From contig NZ_JACIHE010000040.1 of assembly GCF_014198245.1 (NCBI RefSeq), positions 1 through 45,604 on the forward strand: DNA of 45,604 nt, given 5' to 3'. The stretch's first letter is position 1, and each line of letters begins with the position of its first letter. Origin of the DNA: Bradyrhizobium sp. cir1. Its GTDB lineage: Bacteria; Pseudomonadota; Alphaproteobacteria; Rhizobiales; Xanthobacteraceae. Made by a program: the position numbers and the translations under genes. Positions 1 through 8,127 of this stretch are shown one piece after another. The notes below the pieces were generated by a model, which searched no databases, was not told where the DNA came from, and saw nothing but the letters and a program-made list of their open reading frames with translations.

Positions 1-118
1 CTGTCGTCGATGCTTGCATCTGACTCTCCGTGGGTTCGAGTGTGGAAACCCAAACCTATCGGAAAGGCCACGCTCACCGCCCATGGAATCTACGGCAGTT
101 TGCCGTTTGGCGACGCCG

Positions 119-1699
119 CTACCCCACCATCTTCCGCAGCTCCGCCTTCGCCACCTTCTCCAGCGTCGAGCGCGGCATGTCGTCGACGAGCCTGATCTCG
201 CGCGGCAACTTGAAGTCGGCGAGACCCTTGCGGCAAGCGGCCATCACGCGGTCCTGCAGGTCGGGCGCAGCATCCGCGACGCCGCCATGCGGGATGATGA
301 AGACGACCGGCACCTCGTCCAGCATCGGATGCTTCTTCGCCACCACCGCCGCCTCGCGCACGCCCGGCACCACCGCGATCACCTGCTCGATCTCGGAGGC
401 CGCGACGTTCTCGCCGCCGACCTTCAGCATGTCCTTGGCACGGTCGCCGAACTTGATGAAGCCGTTCTGAAGCCGCTCGACACGGTCGCCGGTGAGGAAG
501 AAGCCGTGCTCGTCAAAACTCTCGCGCGTCGCCTTCTCGTTGTGCAGATATTCGGCGAACAGCGACAGGCCGGGAATGCCCTTGATCGCGAGATTGCCGG
601 TATCGCCGATCTCGGTCGGCCGTCCATCATCGTCGGCGATGCGGATCTGGTACTCCGGCGCGGCGCGGCCGATCGACATGGGTATGTTGGGCTGGTCGAC
701 CTCGCCGACGATGCCGTGGGTGATGGTCTCGGTCATGCCCCACCAGCCGATCATCTTGACGCCGAAGGCGGCAAAGGCCGGCGGCTCGTTGATCGCGGTG
801 CCCCACAGGCGGAATTTGTGGTCTTTCGGGATCTCCTGCTCGAGCAGCGCTTTCATGCAGAACGGAATGGTCGAGGTCCAGGTCGCGCCGTGCTCGCGCG
901 CGACGCCCCAGAACCGGCTTGCGGAGAAGCGCGGCTGGATCACGCAGGTCGCCCCGACCCACAGCGTCGCCAGCATGGAGTACGCCAGCGCATTGGTGTG
1001 GAACAGCGGCAGATAGGCCTGGTGCACGTCGCCCGCGTGGAGGTCCTCATGCGCGGCGTTGATCTTGGCGCCCCACAGCGCATTGGCGTGGGTCCACAGC
1101 ACCGCTTTGGGGCGCGACGTCGTGCCTGAGGTGTACTGCACGCTGCACGGCGCCAGCGGATCGGTCGCGCGCCTCGGACGGTCGGCGCTGTCGGCGAACA
1201 GCGATTCAAAGCTGTCGCCGCGCGAGACCGCTTGCGCGGGGGCGGCGCCGGCATCATGCGACGTCACCGCCATCCAGCGAATGTTGCTGCAGCTTTGTGC
1301 AACGATCTCCGCGTAGGCCTGCTCAGTGATCGCGGCGACCGCGCCGCAATGATCGGCGAAATACGCGATCTCCGCCGGCGCCGAGCGGGTGTTGGTCGTG
1401 ACTGCTATGGCCCCCAGCTCGACGCAGGCAAACCAGGCCAGCAGCGCCTCGATGCAATTGTCGAGATGAATGAGCACATATTCGCCCGGTCTGATGCCGC
1501 GTCTGGCGAGCCCCGCCGCGAGCGCGCCGACCCGCTCGTGAAACTCGCCATAGCTCCAGCGCCGCGCCGGCGCGTCGAACGGCGCCCAGATCAGGAACGG
1601 ATGCGCGCTGCGCACCTCGGCGCGCATCCTCAAGAGCCAGGGCACGTCGAGCCCGTCGAATGGACCCACGATTCCGGCTGCGGTCTGTTGAAGTGACAT
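119..1699 (-). CDS. ATP-dependent acyl-CoA ligase (ANL superfamily)
   Basis: Predicted cytoplasmic enzyme of 526 aa that adenylates a carboxylic acid and transfers it to CoA. Visible motifs: phosphate-binding loop YTSGTTSRPKAV at 189-200, GMTET at 321-325, TGD with D405, the hinge segment FGDRAKDM near 418-425, and the C-terminal catalytic lysine K515 in PRSTLEK. Length is normal for the family. The start is ATG 1697-1699, with GGGGAGG 4 nt before it; the frame stays open upstream to 2083, but that part runs through a palindromic repeat and the VOC gene. The general look is of the CaiC-like (crotonobetaine/carnitine-CoA ligase) group, but the substrate cannot be read. The VOC gene lies upstream on the same strand, separated by the repeat. 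Family assignment is secure, substrate unknown. Confidence 0.93.
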   Translation of the reverse strand: MSLQQTAAGIVGPFDGLDVPWLLRMRAEVRSAHPFLIWAPFDAPARRWSYGEFHERVGALAAGLARRGIRPGEYVLIHLDNCIEALLAWFACVELGAIAVTTNTRSAPAEIAYFADHCGAVAAITEQAYAEIVAQSCSNIRWMAVTSHDAGAAPAQAVSRGDSFESLFADSADRPRRATDPLAPCSVQYTSGTTSRPKAVLWTHANALWGAKINAAHEDLHAGDVHQAYLPLFHTNALAYSMLATLWVGATCVIQPRFSASRFWGVAREHGATWTSTIPFCMKALLEQEIPKDHKFRLWGTAINEPPAFAAFGVKMIGWWGMTETITHGIVGEVDQPNIPMSIGRAAPEYQIRIADDDGRPTEIGDTGNLAIKGIPGLSLFAEYLHNEKATRESFDEHGFFLTGDRVERLQNGFIKFGDRAKDMLKVGGENVAASEIEQVIAVVPGVREAAVVAKKHPMLDEVPVVFIIPHGGVADAAPDLQDRVMAACRKGLADFKLPREIRLVDDMPRSTLEKVAKAELRKMVG

Positions 1700-1824
1700 G
1701 AATCCTCCCCGTGCAGCCCGCATCTTGCTGGCGGCTGCCTTTTGATTATTGCGTCTTCCTGCCATCGGACGGCGCGGGGCGCAAATCGGGGGAGGCGCGA
1801 GTGCGGCACACTCGCTCTCTCCGC

Positions 1825-1866
1825 CGTCATTCCGGGTTCGGTGCTGCGCACCGCCCCGGAATGACG
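1825..1866. repeat. Palindromic intergenic repeat (CGTCATTCCGGG arms)
   Basis: Twelve-bp perfect arms CGTCATTCCGGG (1825-1836) and CCCGGAATGACG (1855-1866) enclose a second hairpin GGTGC/GCACC (1840-1852). It lies between the VOC stop and the ligase start. Elements of this look are scattered in Bradyrhizobium-type genomes; it may also slow transcription between the two genes. Confidence 0.7.
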
Positions 1867-1869
1867 AGT

Positions 1870-2280
1870 CTAGTTTTCGTACGACGAGATCTCGATCAGG
1901 CTGCCATCGGGATCCCGGCAATAGACCGAGCGCAGCGTGCCGCGGGCGCCCTGCCTGGGGCCCGGGCCTTCCTCGATCGCGACGCCATGTGCCTTCAAAT
2001 GCGCCACTACCTCGTCGGGTGTCGCGGAGGTGAGGAAACAGAGATCGTCGCTCCCGGCGGTCGCCTGGTCGGCGGTGAACCACTCGACCTTGTCGGCATC
2101 GCGGGGACGGACGTTGATCTTTTGGTTACCGAATTGAAGGGAAGTCCGCGGCGCTTTGCCGCCGCCGGGGTCGAAGGCCTTGACTTCCATGCCGAGAATC
2201 TTGCGGTACCACTCGGCGGTCACCGCGACATCGGCGACGTTGATCACGAGATGATCGAGGGCTTCGACGTTGACCGGCAT
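1870..2280 (-). CDS. VOC (glyoxalase/bleomycin-resistance fold) protein
   Basis: A 136-aa single VOC-domain protein. The first beta strand carries the usual metal-ligand histidine (LDHLVINVADV, H10) and the last carries the usual glutamate (CRDPDGSLIEIS, E130), as in glyoxalase I / dioxygenase-like members. The middle includes the WYRKILGMEV segment typical of the family. Start ATG 2278-2280. It is divergent from the TctC gene and upstream of the acyl-CoA ligase on the same strand. Members include isomerases, dioxygenases and resistance proteins, so the reaction cannot be assigned. Confidence 0.9.
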   Translation of the reverse strand: MPVNVEALDHLVINVADVAVTAEWYRKILGMEVKAFDPGGGKAPRTSLQFGNQKINVRPRDADKVEWFTADQATAGSDDLCFLTSATPDEVVAHLKAHGVAIEEGPGPRQGARGTLRSVYCRDPDGSLIEISSYEN

Positions 2281-2405
2281 GCCTTATCCTTTCGTCGTGA
2301 TGCGCCCCGCGCACTTTCCGCCCGCAGCAAGCTTTGTTACAACCGCATCGACGCCGCTTTCAAGCTATCCGGCTTGCAAGAACAACACGTGGGAGAACCC
2401 TTGAG

Positions 2406-3380
2406 ATGATCACTCGCCGTACCGCGCTGGGCCTGCTCGCCGCCAGTCCGCTTGCAGCCACGCCGCTGTCGAAGGCCCTTGCCGCCGATTATCCGGCCCG
2501 TCCGGTGAAATGGGTGGTCGGCTATCCACCGGGCGGGGCCACCGACATCCTGGCACGGTTGATCGGACAGCGGCTGTCGGAAAAGTTCGGCCAGCAGTTC
2601 GTGATCGAGAACAAGCCGGGCGCCGGCAACAACATCGCCACCGAATCGGTCATCAATGCCGAGCCCGACGGCTACACGCTGCAGATGGTCAATCCGGCCA
2701 ACTACATCAACGCCTCGCTCTATGCCAACCTGAAGTTCAACTTCGTGCGCGACATCGCGCCGATCGCCTCGTTCCAGCGCGTGCCGAACGTGATGACCGT
2801 CAACAAGGACGTGCCGGCCAAGAACGTCGCCGAGTTCATCGAGTATGTGAAGGCCAATCCCGGCAAGGTCAACATGGCCTCGTCCGGCAACGGCACCTCG
2901 GTGCATCTCTCCGGCGAGATGTTCATGGCGATGACCGGCTGCAAGATGCAGCACGTGCCCTACCGCGGCGCGGCGCCCGCGATCACCGACATGCTCGGCG
3001 GCCAGGTGCAGGTGATCTTCGACAATATGCCCTCGATCATCCAGCACATCCGCTCCGGCTCGCTCCGCGCGATCGGTGTCACCACCACGGAGCGCTCGCC
3101 GCAGCTGCCCGACGTGCAGGCGATCGCCGAGACCGTGAAGGACTACGAGGCGAGCGCGCTGTTCGGCATGGGCGCGCCGAAGAACACGCCGAAGGAGATC
3201 ATCGCCAAGCTCAACAGCGAGATCAACACGCTGATGAAGGAGCCCGACATGGCCAAGCGCCTGGTCGAGCTCGGCGGCGAGCCGCGCGTGCAGACGCCGG
3301 AGGCGTTCGGCGAGGAGATCAAGGCCGAGACCGAGAAGTGGAAGAAGGTGGTGGAGTTCGCCGGCCTGAAGGTCGAGTAG
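2406..3380 (+). CDS. Tripartite tricarboxylate transporter binding protein (TctC/Bug family)
   Basis: Periplasmic solute-binding protein of 324 aa. The N-terminus has a twin-arginine signal (MITRRTALGLLAAS, cleavage probably after ALAA near 25), followed by the Bug-type core: YPARPVKWVVGYPPGGATDILAR, then ENKPGAGNNIATE, then HVPYRGAAPAITDMLGGQV. The start is ATG 2406; the upstream frame is open but lies before the signal peptide, and GGGAG stands about 11 nt before the ATG. No TctA/TctB membrane partners are nearby, which is usual for the large Bug family where binding proteins far outnumber permeases. Ligand probably a carboxylate, unknown. A good intrinsic terminator follows. Confidence 0.93.
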   Translation: MITRRTALGLLAASPLAATPLSKALAADYPARPVKWVVGYPPGGATDILARLIGQRLSEKFGQQFVIENKPGAGNNIATESVINAEPDGYTLQMVNPANYINASLYANLKFNFVRDIAPIASFQRVPNVMTVNKDVPAKNVAEFIEYVKANPGKVNMASSGNGTSVHLSGEMFMAMTGCKMQHVPYRGAAPAITDMLGGQVQVIFDNMPSIIQHIRSGSLRAIGVTTTERSPQLPDVQAIAETVKDYEASALFGMGAPKNTPKEIIAKLNSEINTLMKEPDMAKRLVELGGEPRVQTPEAFGEEIKAETEKWKKVVEFAGLKVE

Positions 3381-3404
3381 CGATCTCGTGATGACCGGGA
3401 AGGG

Positions 3405-3434
3405 AGCCCTGCCGTTCGGCAGGGCTTTTTTCTT
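3405..3434 (+). terminator. Rho-independent terminator of the TctC gene
   Basis: Ten-bp perfect stem AGCCCTGCCG (3405-3414) / CGGCAGGGCT (3417-3426), with a two-base loop that in practice opens to four, followed at once by a run of six T (3426-3431). It begins 25 nt after the stop codon. Confidence 0.92.
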
Positions 3435-3529
3435 GCGTGCGGTGTTTCGTTGATCTGGAATAAAACGCTGCGGCGAAACCTGATGATAGATGGCGCGTAT
3501 CTCGCGCCGTGAGCAATGGAGTTCGGATC

Positions 3530-3808
3530 ATGCGCAAGACGCAATTGGCACTGCTGACGCTGTGCGCGACGCTCCTTGCCGGCTTCGTCACCATCACGCC
3601 GGTGGCGGCACGCGATTATCCCTGGTGCGCCCAGGGCGGGGAATATGACTATCCCGGCGAATGCGCCTACAGCACCTATGAGCAGTGCCAGGCCAGCGTC
3701 TCCGGCCGCTTGCTGTATTGCGACCGCAACCCTCGCTTTGCCTACGGCCAGCAGCAGGTGCCGCCGCCTCGCCCGCCCCGGCGCACGCGGCCCGTCGCGC
3801 CGTACTGA
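3530..3808 (+). CDS. Small exported DUF3551-type protein
   Basis: A 92-aa protein with a hydrophobic signal peptide (MRKTQLALLTLCATLLAGFV..., cleavage probably after VAA near 24), followed by the cysteine-bearing core YPWCAQGGEYDYPGECAYSTY and EQCQASVSGRLLYCDRNPRF, which is the DUF3551 pattern common and multicopy in Bradyrhizobium. It ends in a Pro/Arg-rich tail. Four cysteines could form two disulfides in the periplasm. ATG 3530 was chosen because it starts the signal peptide; an in-frame GTG at 3509 is possible. Function unknown. Confidence 0.85.
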   Translation: MRKTQLALLTLCATLLAGFVTITPVAARDYPWCAQGGEYDYPGECAYSTYEQCQASVSGRLLYCDRNPRFAYGQQQVPPPRPPRRTRPVAPY

Positions 3809-3872
3809 TCGCGTTTCGCACCATCGCAGCCTGATCACGCAGTCGTGCGGACCCGCGCGGGCGGGTTCCGGC

Positions 3873-3900
3873 TTGACGCAACTTCGTGCGCGCTTATACT
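3873..3900 (+). promoter_or_regulatory. Sigma-70-type promoter of the arsR operon
   Basis: TTGACG (3873-3878), 16-nt spacer, TATACT (3895-3900). A start 7-8 nt after the -10 would fall at about 3907-3908, on or beside the ATG of the regulator, so the mRNA is probably leaderless. The -10 lies inside the palindrome at 3893-3922. Confidence 0.75.
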
Positions 3901-3922
3901 AAACCATATGGTTAAGTATAAG
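3893..3922. promoter_or_regulatory. 30-bp palindromic operator centred on the arsR start codon
   Basis: Left half CTTATACTAAACCAT (3893-3907) and right half ATGGTTAAGTATAAG (3908-3922) are inverted copies with one mismatching pair out of 15. The centre is exactly the boundary before the ATG. It covers the -10 box and probable transcription start, a classic place for an autorepressor of the ArsR family. Confidence 0.8.
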
Positions 3923-4360
3923 GACGAGGCACTGGACCGGACCTTTGCGGCGCTCTCCGACCCGACGCGGCGCGCCTTGCTCGCGCGCCTCGGCGAGCAG
4001 GATAGCCTGTCGGTGAGCGAGCTGGCAGCGCCGTTTCCGGTGTCGCTGCCGGCGATCATGAAGCATCTCGACGTGCTCACGGATGCAGGCCTGGTCGTAC
4101 GTGAGAAGACCGGACGCACGGTCTCCTGCCGGCTCACCGCGCAGCCGATGGAGCAAGCGATGAACTGGCTCAATCGCTACGCCCAGTTCTGGTCCGACAA
4201 GTTCGACCGTCTTGCCGCCTTCGTGGAGGAAGAGACATGGCCAACACTGCCGTCAACGCCACTGAGCGACCAGCGGAGCGTCCAAGCCTCACGCTCACGC
4301 GCCGGCTCCGCGCGCGGCCGGAAAAAGTCTTCGCCGCCTGGACGCAAGCCGAGCAGCTAG
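3908..4360 (+). CDS. ArsR-family winged-helix repressor
   Basis: DNA-binding regulator of 150 aa. Residues 1-110 are a full ArsR/SmtB winged helix: FAALSDPTRRALLARL near 13-28, the recognition helix SLPAIMKHLDVLTDAGLV near 46-63, and a wing with REKTGRTVSCRLT. No metal-binding cysteine pair is visible, as in the ArsR members paired with SRPBCC proteins. The last ~40 residues are Ser/Pro/Arg-rich and are encoded where the frame runs into the next gene, overlapping it by 124 nt. Start ATG 3908; the upstream frame is open but the promoter and operator lie there and there is no ribosome-binding site, consistent with a leaderless message. Probably represses its own operon. Confidence 0.9.
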   Translation: MVKYKDEALDRTFAALSDPTRRALLARLGEQDSLSVSELAAPFPVSLPAIMKHLDVLTDAGLVVREKTGRTVSCRLTAQPMEQAMNWLNRYAQFWSDKFDRLAAFVEEETWPTLPSTPLSDQRSVQASRSRAGSARGRKKSSPPGRKPSS

Positions 4361-4704
4361 CGCAGTGGTTCGGGCCGCCGAACATGAAGCCGGCGACGCT
4401 GCAAGCCGAGCTCGACGTCCGCACCGGCGGCAGCTTTCGCATCAGCTTTACCCGCGACGACGGTGAATATTTCGAGGCCGGCGGCACCTATCGCGAGGTG
4501 GTGCCGAACGAGCGCCTGGTCTTCACCTGGGCCTGGCATTCGACGCCGGAGCGCGAATCGCTGGTCACGATTTCGTTCAAGCCGGACAGTGCAGGCACCC
4601 TGATGGTGTTCCATCACGCCCAGTTCGCCGACGAGACCGCACGCGACAACCACCAGCGCGGCTGGAGCTCGTTCTTCGACAAGCTCGACGCCTTCGTCGC
4701 CTGA
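4237..4704 (+). CDS. SRPBCC / AHSA1-like domain protein
   Basis: A 155-aa protein of the START/Bet v1-like SRPBCC superfamily, AHSA1 type. It shows the opening helix-strand pattern LTLTRRLRARPEKVFAAWTQAEQLAQWFGP, then the strands GGSFRISF, YFEAGGTYREV, RLVFTWAW and LVTISFKP, and ends in GWSSFFDKLDAFV. ATG 4237 has GAGGAAG shortly upstream. It lies inside the tail of the ArsR gene and directly before DUF899, a frequent arrangement. The fold binds a hydrophobic ligand in other members; ligand and role here are unknown. Confidence 0.9.
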   Translation: MANTAVNATERPAERPSLTLTRRLRARPEKVFAAWTQAEQLAQWFGPPNMKPATLQAELDVRTGGSFRISFTRDDGEYFEAGGTYREVVPNERLVFTWAWHSTPERESLVTISFKPDSAGTLMVFHHAQFADETARDNHQRGWSSFFDKLDAFVA

Positions 4705-4722
4705 ATTCCAAAGGAGGATGCC

Positions 4723-5460
4723 ATGCAGCAACATCAGATCGTTTCGCGCGAGCAGTGGATTGCGGCGCGAAAGAGCCTTCTGGCCCACGAGAAGGAGTTG
4801 ACGCAGGCCCGCGAACGGCTTGCCGATGAGCGCCGCCAGCTCCCCTGGGTGAAGGTCGACAAGACCTACGTCTTCACCGGGCCGAACGGCAAGGTCACGC
4901 TCTCCGATCTCTTCAAGGGTCGCCCGCAGCTCGTCGTCCAGCACGTCATGTTCGCGCCCGACTGGGACGCGGCCTGCAAGAGCTGCTCGTTCTGGGCCGA
5001 CGGGTTCGAGCGCATGGTGCCGCATCTGGCTGCGCGCGACACATCCATGGCCGCGGTCTCGCTAGCGTCAAGCGCAAAGCTCGAGGCCTTCAAGAAGCGC
5101 ATGGGCTGGACCTTCGACTGGGTCTCTTCAGGCGACAACGATTTCAACCGCGATTACGGCGTGACGTTCTCGCCGGACGAGATCGCGACCGGCAAGCCGA
5201 TGTACAATTTCGGGACCACGCCGATCTACGGCCCCGAGCTGCCCGGCATCAGCGTGTTCTACCGCAACGAGGCCGGCGAGATCTTCCACACCTATTCCTG
5301 CTTCGCCCGCGGCCTCGACATGATGAACGCCGCCTATCAATATCTCGATCTCACCCCGCTCGGCCGTCACGAGGAAGGCCTGCCCTATCCGATGGACTGG
5401 GTCCGCCTCCGCGACCAGTACGAGCCGCAGGCGGCGAAGGCGGCGTGCTGCCACGGGTGA
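4723..5460 (+). CDS. DUF899 family thioredoxin-like protein
   Basis: A 245-aa protein with the DUF899 pattern: N-terminal helix (REQWIAARKSLLAHEKELTQARERL), then PWVKVDKTYVF, LSDLFKGRPQLVVQHVMFAPDWDAACKSCSFWADGF with the CKSC pair, and a C-terminal half with VFYRNEAGEIFHTYSCFARG. The fold is related to thioredoxin/AhpC proteins; a redox role is plausible but not shown. It ends with a CCHG tail. AAAGGAGG precedes ATG 4723. Eighteen bases separate it from the SRPBCC gene, so arsR-SRPBCC-DUF899 form one operon. Confidence 0.9.
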   Translation: MQQHQIVSREQWIAARKSLLAHEKELTQARERLADERRQLPWVKVDKTYVFTGPNGKVTLSDLFKGRPQLVVQHVMFAPDWDAACKSCSFWADGFERMVPHLAARDTSMAAVSLASSAKLEAFKKRMGWTFDWVSSGDNDFNRDYGVTFSPDEIATGKPMYNFGTTPIYGPELPGISVFYRNEAGEIFHTYSCFARGLDMMNAAYQYLDLTPLGRHEEGLPYPMDWVRLRDQYEPQAAKAACCHG

Positions 5461-5495
5461 GGGGGGCGGGCACGCCGGATCCTCACCAAAGTGTC

Positions 5496-5660
5496 ATCGC
5501 CCGGCTTGAACGGGCGATCCAGTACTCCGAGACGGTCGTGGTTGAATCGGGAAGCCGCGGCGTACCGGATTCCCCGCCTGCCGCCCACGCTAAAGCTTCG
5601 GCGCCCCTGGACCTCAACCCCGGCGAAGCCTTGGCGTAGCCGGGTCGCGGGGAATGACAG
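5496..5660. repeat. Palindromic intergenic repeat block
   Basis: Between two convergent genes. It holds ATCGCCCG (5496-5503) inverted as CGGGCGAT (5511-5518), then further GC-rich segments that end in CGGGGAATGACAG, as in other repeats of this window. No coding pattern is visible. Confidence 0.55.
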
Positions 5661-5683
5661 CGGAGACTGAAGCGCAGCTCACG

Positions 5684-6928
5684 CTATCGCTTCGCGTCCG
5701 CCTGCTCCGTCGCGTTGCACGAGATCAGCATCGTATAGGGCCGGGCGTTGCCGGCGATGTCGGTGGTCTTGAGTTCGTTCTTCGGCTCGGCGGTCTGATA
5801 GGGCACCACGGAGTTGTCGAGGAAGTCGCGCAGCACGCCGGTCTTGATGGCGAAGTTGATGTTTTCAGGGATGTTGCCGGTCGCAGCGGCGATACGCAAT
5901 GCCGGGATCTTGCTGGTGACCACACCCACGACCTGACCGGTGGTATCGAACAGCGGCCCGCCGCTATTGCCGGGCTGTATGGGTGCACTGATTTGCAGGA
6001 AACGTGAATCGTTGCGCATGCCGCTGAGCGAGCTGACGATGCCGGTGGTCACGGTGAAATCCGAACTTAGAAGGCCATGGAAGGGAAAGCCGATTGCGAT
6101 GACGGCATCGCCGGAGCGGATTGAACGGTCGCGGATCCGCGCAAACTCCTTGAATGGCGTCGTCGACGGCGCCTGCAAGAGAGCGAGATCGTTGTTCGCA
6201 TCGCTCGACACGACGCGCAGCACCATCGAGGCTTCGCCGGTGAGGTTGCCCTTGATGTCGCCGACGCAGCCGTCGATCACATGGTTGTTGGTGACGATGT
6301 GGCCGTTCGCGCTGACCACGAAGCCGGTGCCGCTCTTGGCCCTGGCAGGTTTGCCGCTGGCCGGCGGTGACGCCTGCTTCTCCGCCGTGGCTGCCGGCTT
6401 GGCCGCACCCTTGGTGAAGTCACCGGCCTTGTTCAGCCCGTCGGCCTTCACCTTGGTGACGCAGTTGGACAAGGCTGCGATCACGGGGCCGGTCGAGGTC
6501 AGGTCGAAATTCAGGACGGTGCGGCCGCTCGTCGCGACCATCAGGCTCGCCTTCTGAAATGTTCGCACGACATTGGCGGGCATGACGGCGGTGAGCATGT
6601 TCGGCTGATTGGCGGTGGCGAACAACCGTGCCTGCTCCTGGCCGTCGAAGATGACGTCGATCGCGGCGTTCTCGCCCTGTTTGAAGCGGTAGCTGGGACT
6701 CGCAAAGGCCAGCGACCATGTGCCGGCGGCATTGTAGCCCACCACGAGAATGACGCCGTTGGCGTAGGGCGTCGTCGCCGCACAATGCGAGAACGCGCCC
6801 GTCTCGTCATTGCTGAAGGCGCCGCCGATCCAGTTGCCGACATTGACGGAGCCGAACGGTCCCGCCGCGTTCGCCGCGACGACACTCACCTGCAACGCAG
6901 ACGCAACGATCAACGACTTAAGCCACAT
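5684..6928 (-). CDS. Exported trypsin-like serine protease (S1C/HtrA-like)
   Basis: A 414-aa periplasmic or secreted protease. Signal peptide at 1-22 (MWLKSLIVASALQVSVVAANAA). Residues ~25-160 form an uncharacterised beta-rich domain, followed by an Ala/Pro/Lys linker (~165-200) and a trypsin-fold domain with a complete triad: H216 in GHIVTNNHVID, D247 in NNDLALLQ, S322 in IQPGNSGGPLF. No PDZ domain follows; a ~50-aa tail ends the protein. The start is ATG 6926-6928 because it begins the signal peptide; the frame is open further upstream without support. It is divergent from the uppS module. HtrA-like enzymes cut misfolded proteins, but without PDZ domains a specific processing role is also possible. 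Confidence 0.9.
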   Translation of the reverse strand: MWLKSLIVASALQVSVVAANAAGPFGSVNVGNWIGGAFSNDETGAFSHCAATTPYANGVILVVGYNAAGTWSLAFASPSYRFKQGENAAIDVIFDGQEQARLFATANQPNMLTAVMPANVVRTFQKASLMVATSGRTVLNFDLTSTGPVIAALSNCVTKVKADGLNKAGDFTKGAAKPAATAEKQASPPASGKPARAKSGTGFVVSANGHIVTNNHVIDGCVGDIKGNLTGEASMVLRVVSSDANNDLALLQAPSTTPFKEFARIRDRSIRSGDAVIAIGFPFHGLLSSDFTVTTGIVSSLSGMRNDSRFLQISAPIQPGNSGGPLFDTTGQVVGVVTSKIPALRIAAATGNIPENINFAIKTGVLRDFLDNSVVPYQTAEPKNELKTTDIAGNARPYTMLISCNATEQADAKR

Positions 6929-7033
6929 GCCAGCCCCCGGAACGCTTCGGGCGCATCTTATCTGCGGGCATGGGTGCTGCGCAACCGGCAGTTGTTCGTG
7001 CGGATCGAATCCCCCTGCAGCGACTTTCGGGCT

Positions 7034-7074
7034 TGCCATTACTTTGCGATCCGATATACTTTGCAATACAAAGT
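7034..7074 (+). promoter_or_regulatory. Promoter with operator ACTTTGCAATACAAAGT
   Basis: A possible promoter TTGCCA (7034-7039), 15-nt spacer, TATACT (7055-7060). The -10 runs into an inverted repeat ACTTTGCAATACAAAGT at 7058-7074, and an extra ACTTTGCGAT half-site sits 17 nt earlier at 7041. The same 17-mer with one change occurs at the uppS start (8128-8144). Probably the binding site of the winged-helix protein encoded at 7732. Confidence 0.7.
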
Positions 7075-7127
7075 AACGGGGTCGGTGACCCCGGAAACGT
7101 GGGCGGAGCGAGGTTTTGGCGTTGCCG

Positions 7128-7745
7128 ATGCGCGATCTCGACAAGGCACTGGCCGACATCGTGGCGATCCGCAGCCAGATCGCGGCGGGCACGGCGTTCC
7201 GCGGCTATGGTCCGGCGACGATGGCGGCAACCGGTGCCGTCGCGCTGCTTACCGCGATCCTGCAAGCCTGGCTGCTTGGTGATCCAACCAGCGAGCCGGT
7301 CGGCTTCTTCCTCGGCTGGCTCATTGCCGCCGTGCTGTCCGGCCTGATGATCGGAATCGAAATGCGCGCGCGCTCGCGCCGCCATCATTCGGGTCTTGCC
7401 GATGCCATGATCCACCAGGCGGTCGAGCAGTTTCTGCCCGCCGGCGTTGCCGGTGTGCTGCTCGCGGTGGTGATGTGGAAGTTCGCGAGCGAGACGCTGT
7501 GGCTGCTGCCGGGCCTGTGGCAGATCCTGGTGTCGCTCGGCATCTTCGCCTCGGTCCGCTCGCTGCCGCGCACCGTCGCGCTCGCCGGGGCCTGGTATTT
7601 CGTGTCCGGCTTCGCGGTCGTGGTGCTCGCGAGCCGAACCCATACGTTGTCGCCATGGACCATGGGGCTGCCTTTCGTGATCGGGCAGTCGGTGATGGCG
7701 GGCATCCTGTATTTCGCGTCCGGAGACAACGATGTCGAAGACTGA
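7128..7745 (+). CDS. Multi-pass membrane protein of the uppS module
   Basis: An integral membrane protein of about 205 aa, with hydrophobic segments near residues 27-48, 60-80, 108-128, 135-155, 160-180 and 185-200, and a short cytoplasmic N-terminus (MRDLDKALADIVAIRSQIAAG). No family is recognised with certainty. ATG 7128 is taken as start; TTG 7122 (8 nt after GGAGCGAGG) or TTG 7116 are alternatives. The last 14 nt overlap the regulator gene, so the two are translationally coupled. It is the first gene behind the ACTTTG operator. Confidence 0.8.
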   Translation: MRDLDKALADIVAIRSQIAAGTAFRGYGPATMAATGAVALLTAILQAWLLGDPTSEPVGFFLGWLIAAVLSGLMIGIEMRARSRRHHSGLADAMIHQAVEQFLPAGVAGVLLAVVMWKFASETLWLLPGLWQILVSLGIFASVRSLPRTVALAGAWYFVSGFAVVVLASRTHTLSPWTMGLPFVIGQSVMAGILYFASGDNDVED

Positions 7746-8106
7746 CAGCGCGCCCTTCTCTTATGAAGGGCTCGATCGCGTCATCCACGAGAAGGCGAGG
7801 CTCGGGCTGCTGACCTCGCTGATGGCGCATCCCAAGGGTCTGGCGTTCGCCGACCTCAAGCAGCTCTGCGGCCTGACCGACGGCAATCTCAGCCGGCATC
7901 TTGCGGTGCTCCAGGAGGCCGGCCTCGTCGAGGTGACCAAGGGTTATGAGGGCAATCGTCCGCACACCACCTGTCGCCTGACCAAGGCCGGCCGCCGCCG
8001 CTTCCTCGATTATCTCGCCGTGCTCGAGCGGCTGGTGCGCGACGCCGCGAAGGCCGCCGGCCGCGATGCGCCGCCGCTCGGTCGTCTCGGCATCATCTCG
8101 ACCTGA
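7732..8106 (+). CDS. Winged-helix transcriptional regulator (HTH_34/MarR-like)
   Basis: A 124-aa protein consisting almost entirely of one winged helix: IHEKARLGLLTSLMAHPKG, then FADLKQLCGLTDGNLSRHLAVLQEAGLVEV (helix-turn-helix near 35-65), then a wing ending PHTTCRLTKAGRRRFLDYL. This is the short winged-helix group often encoded beside membrane proteins. ATG 7732 overlaps the preceding gene by 14 nt. It is the obvious candidate to bind the two ACTTTGCAAT-type palindromes at 7058 and 8128, so it would control both its own operon and uppS (inference from position). Confidence 0.88.
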   Translation: MSKTDSAPFSYEGLDRVIHEKARLGLLTSLMAHPKGLAFADLKQLCGLTDGNLSRHLAVLQEAGLVEVTKGYEGNRPHTTCRLTKAGRRRFLDYLAVLERLVRDAAKAAGRDAPPLGRLGIIST

Positions 8107-8127
8107 TCCTCCCTTTTTTGACCGGAG

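Noticed and set aside
14..1129. Long plus-strand open frame opposite the acyl-CoA ligase
   Set aside because: It mirrors the ligase gene, is rich in His/Arg/Asp as antisense frames of GC-rich genes are, and shows no domain.
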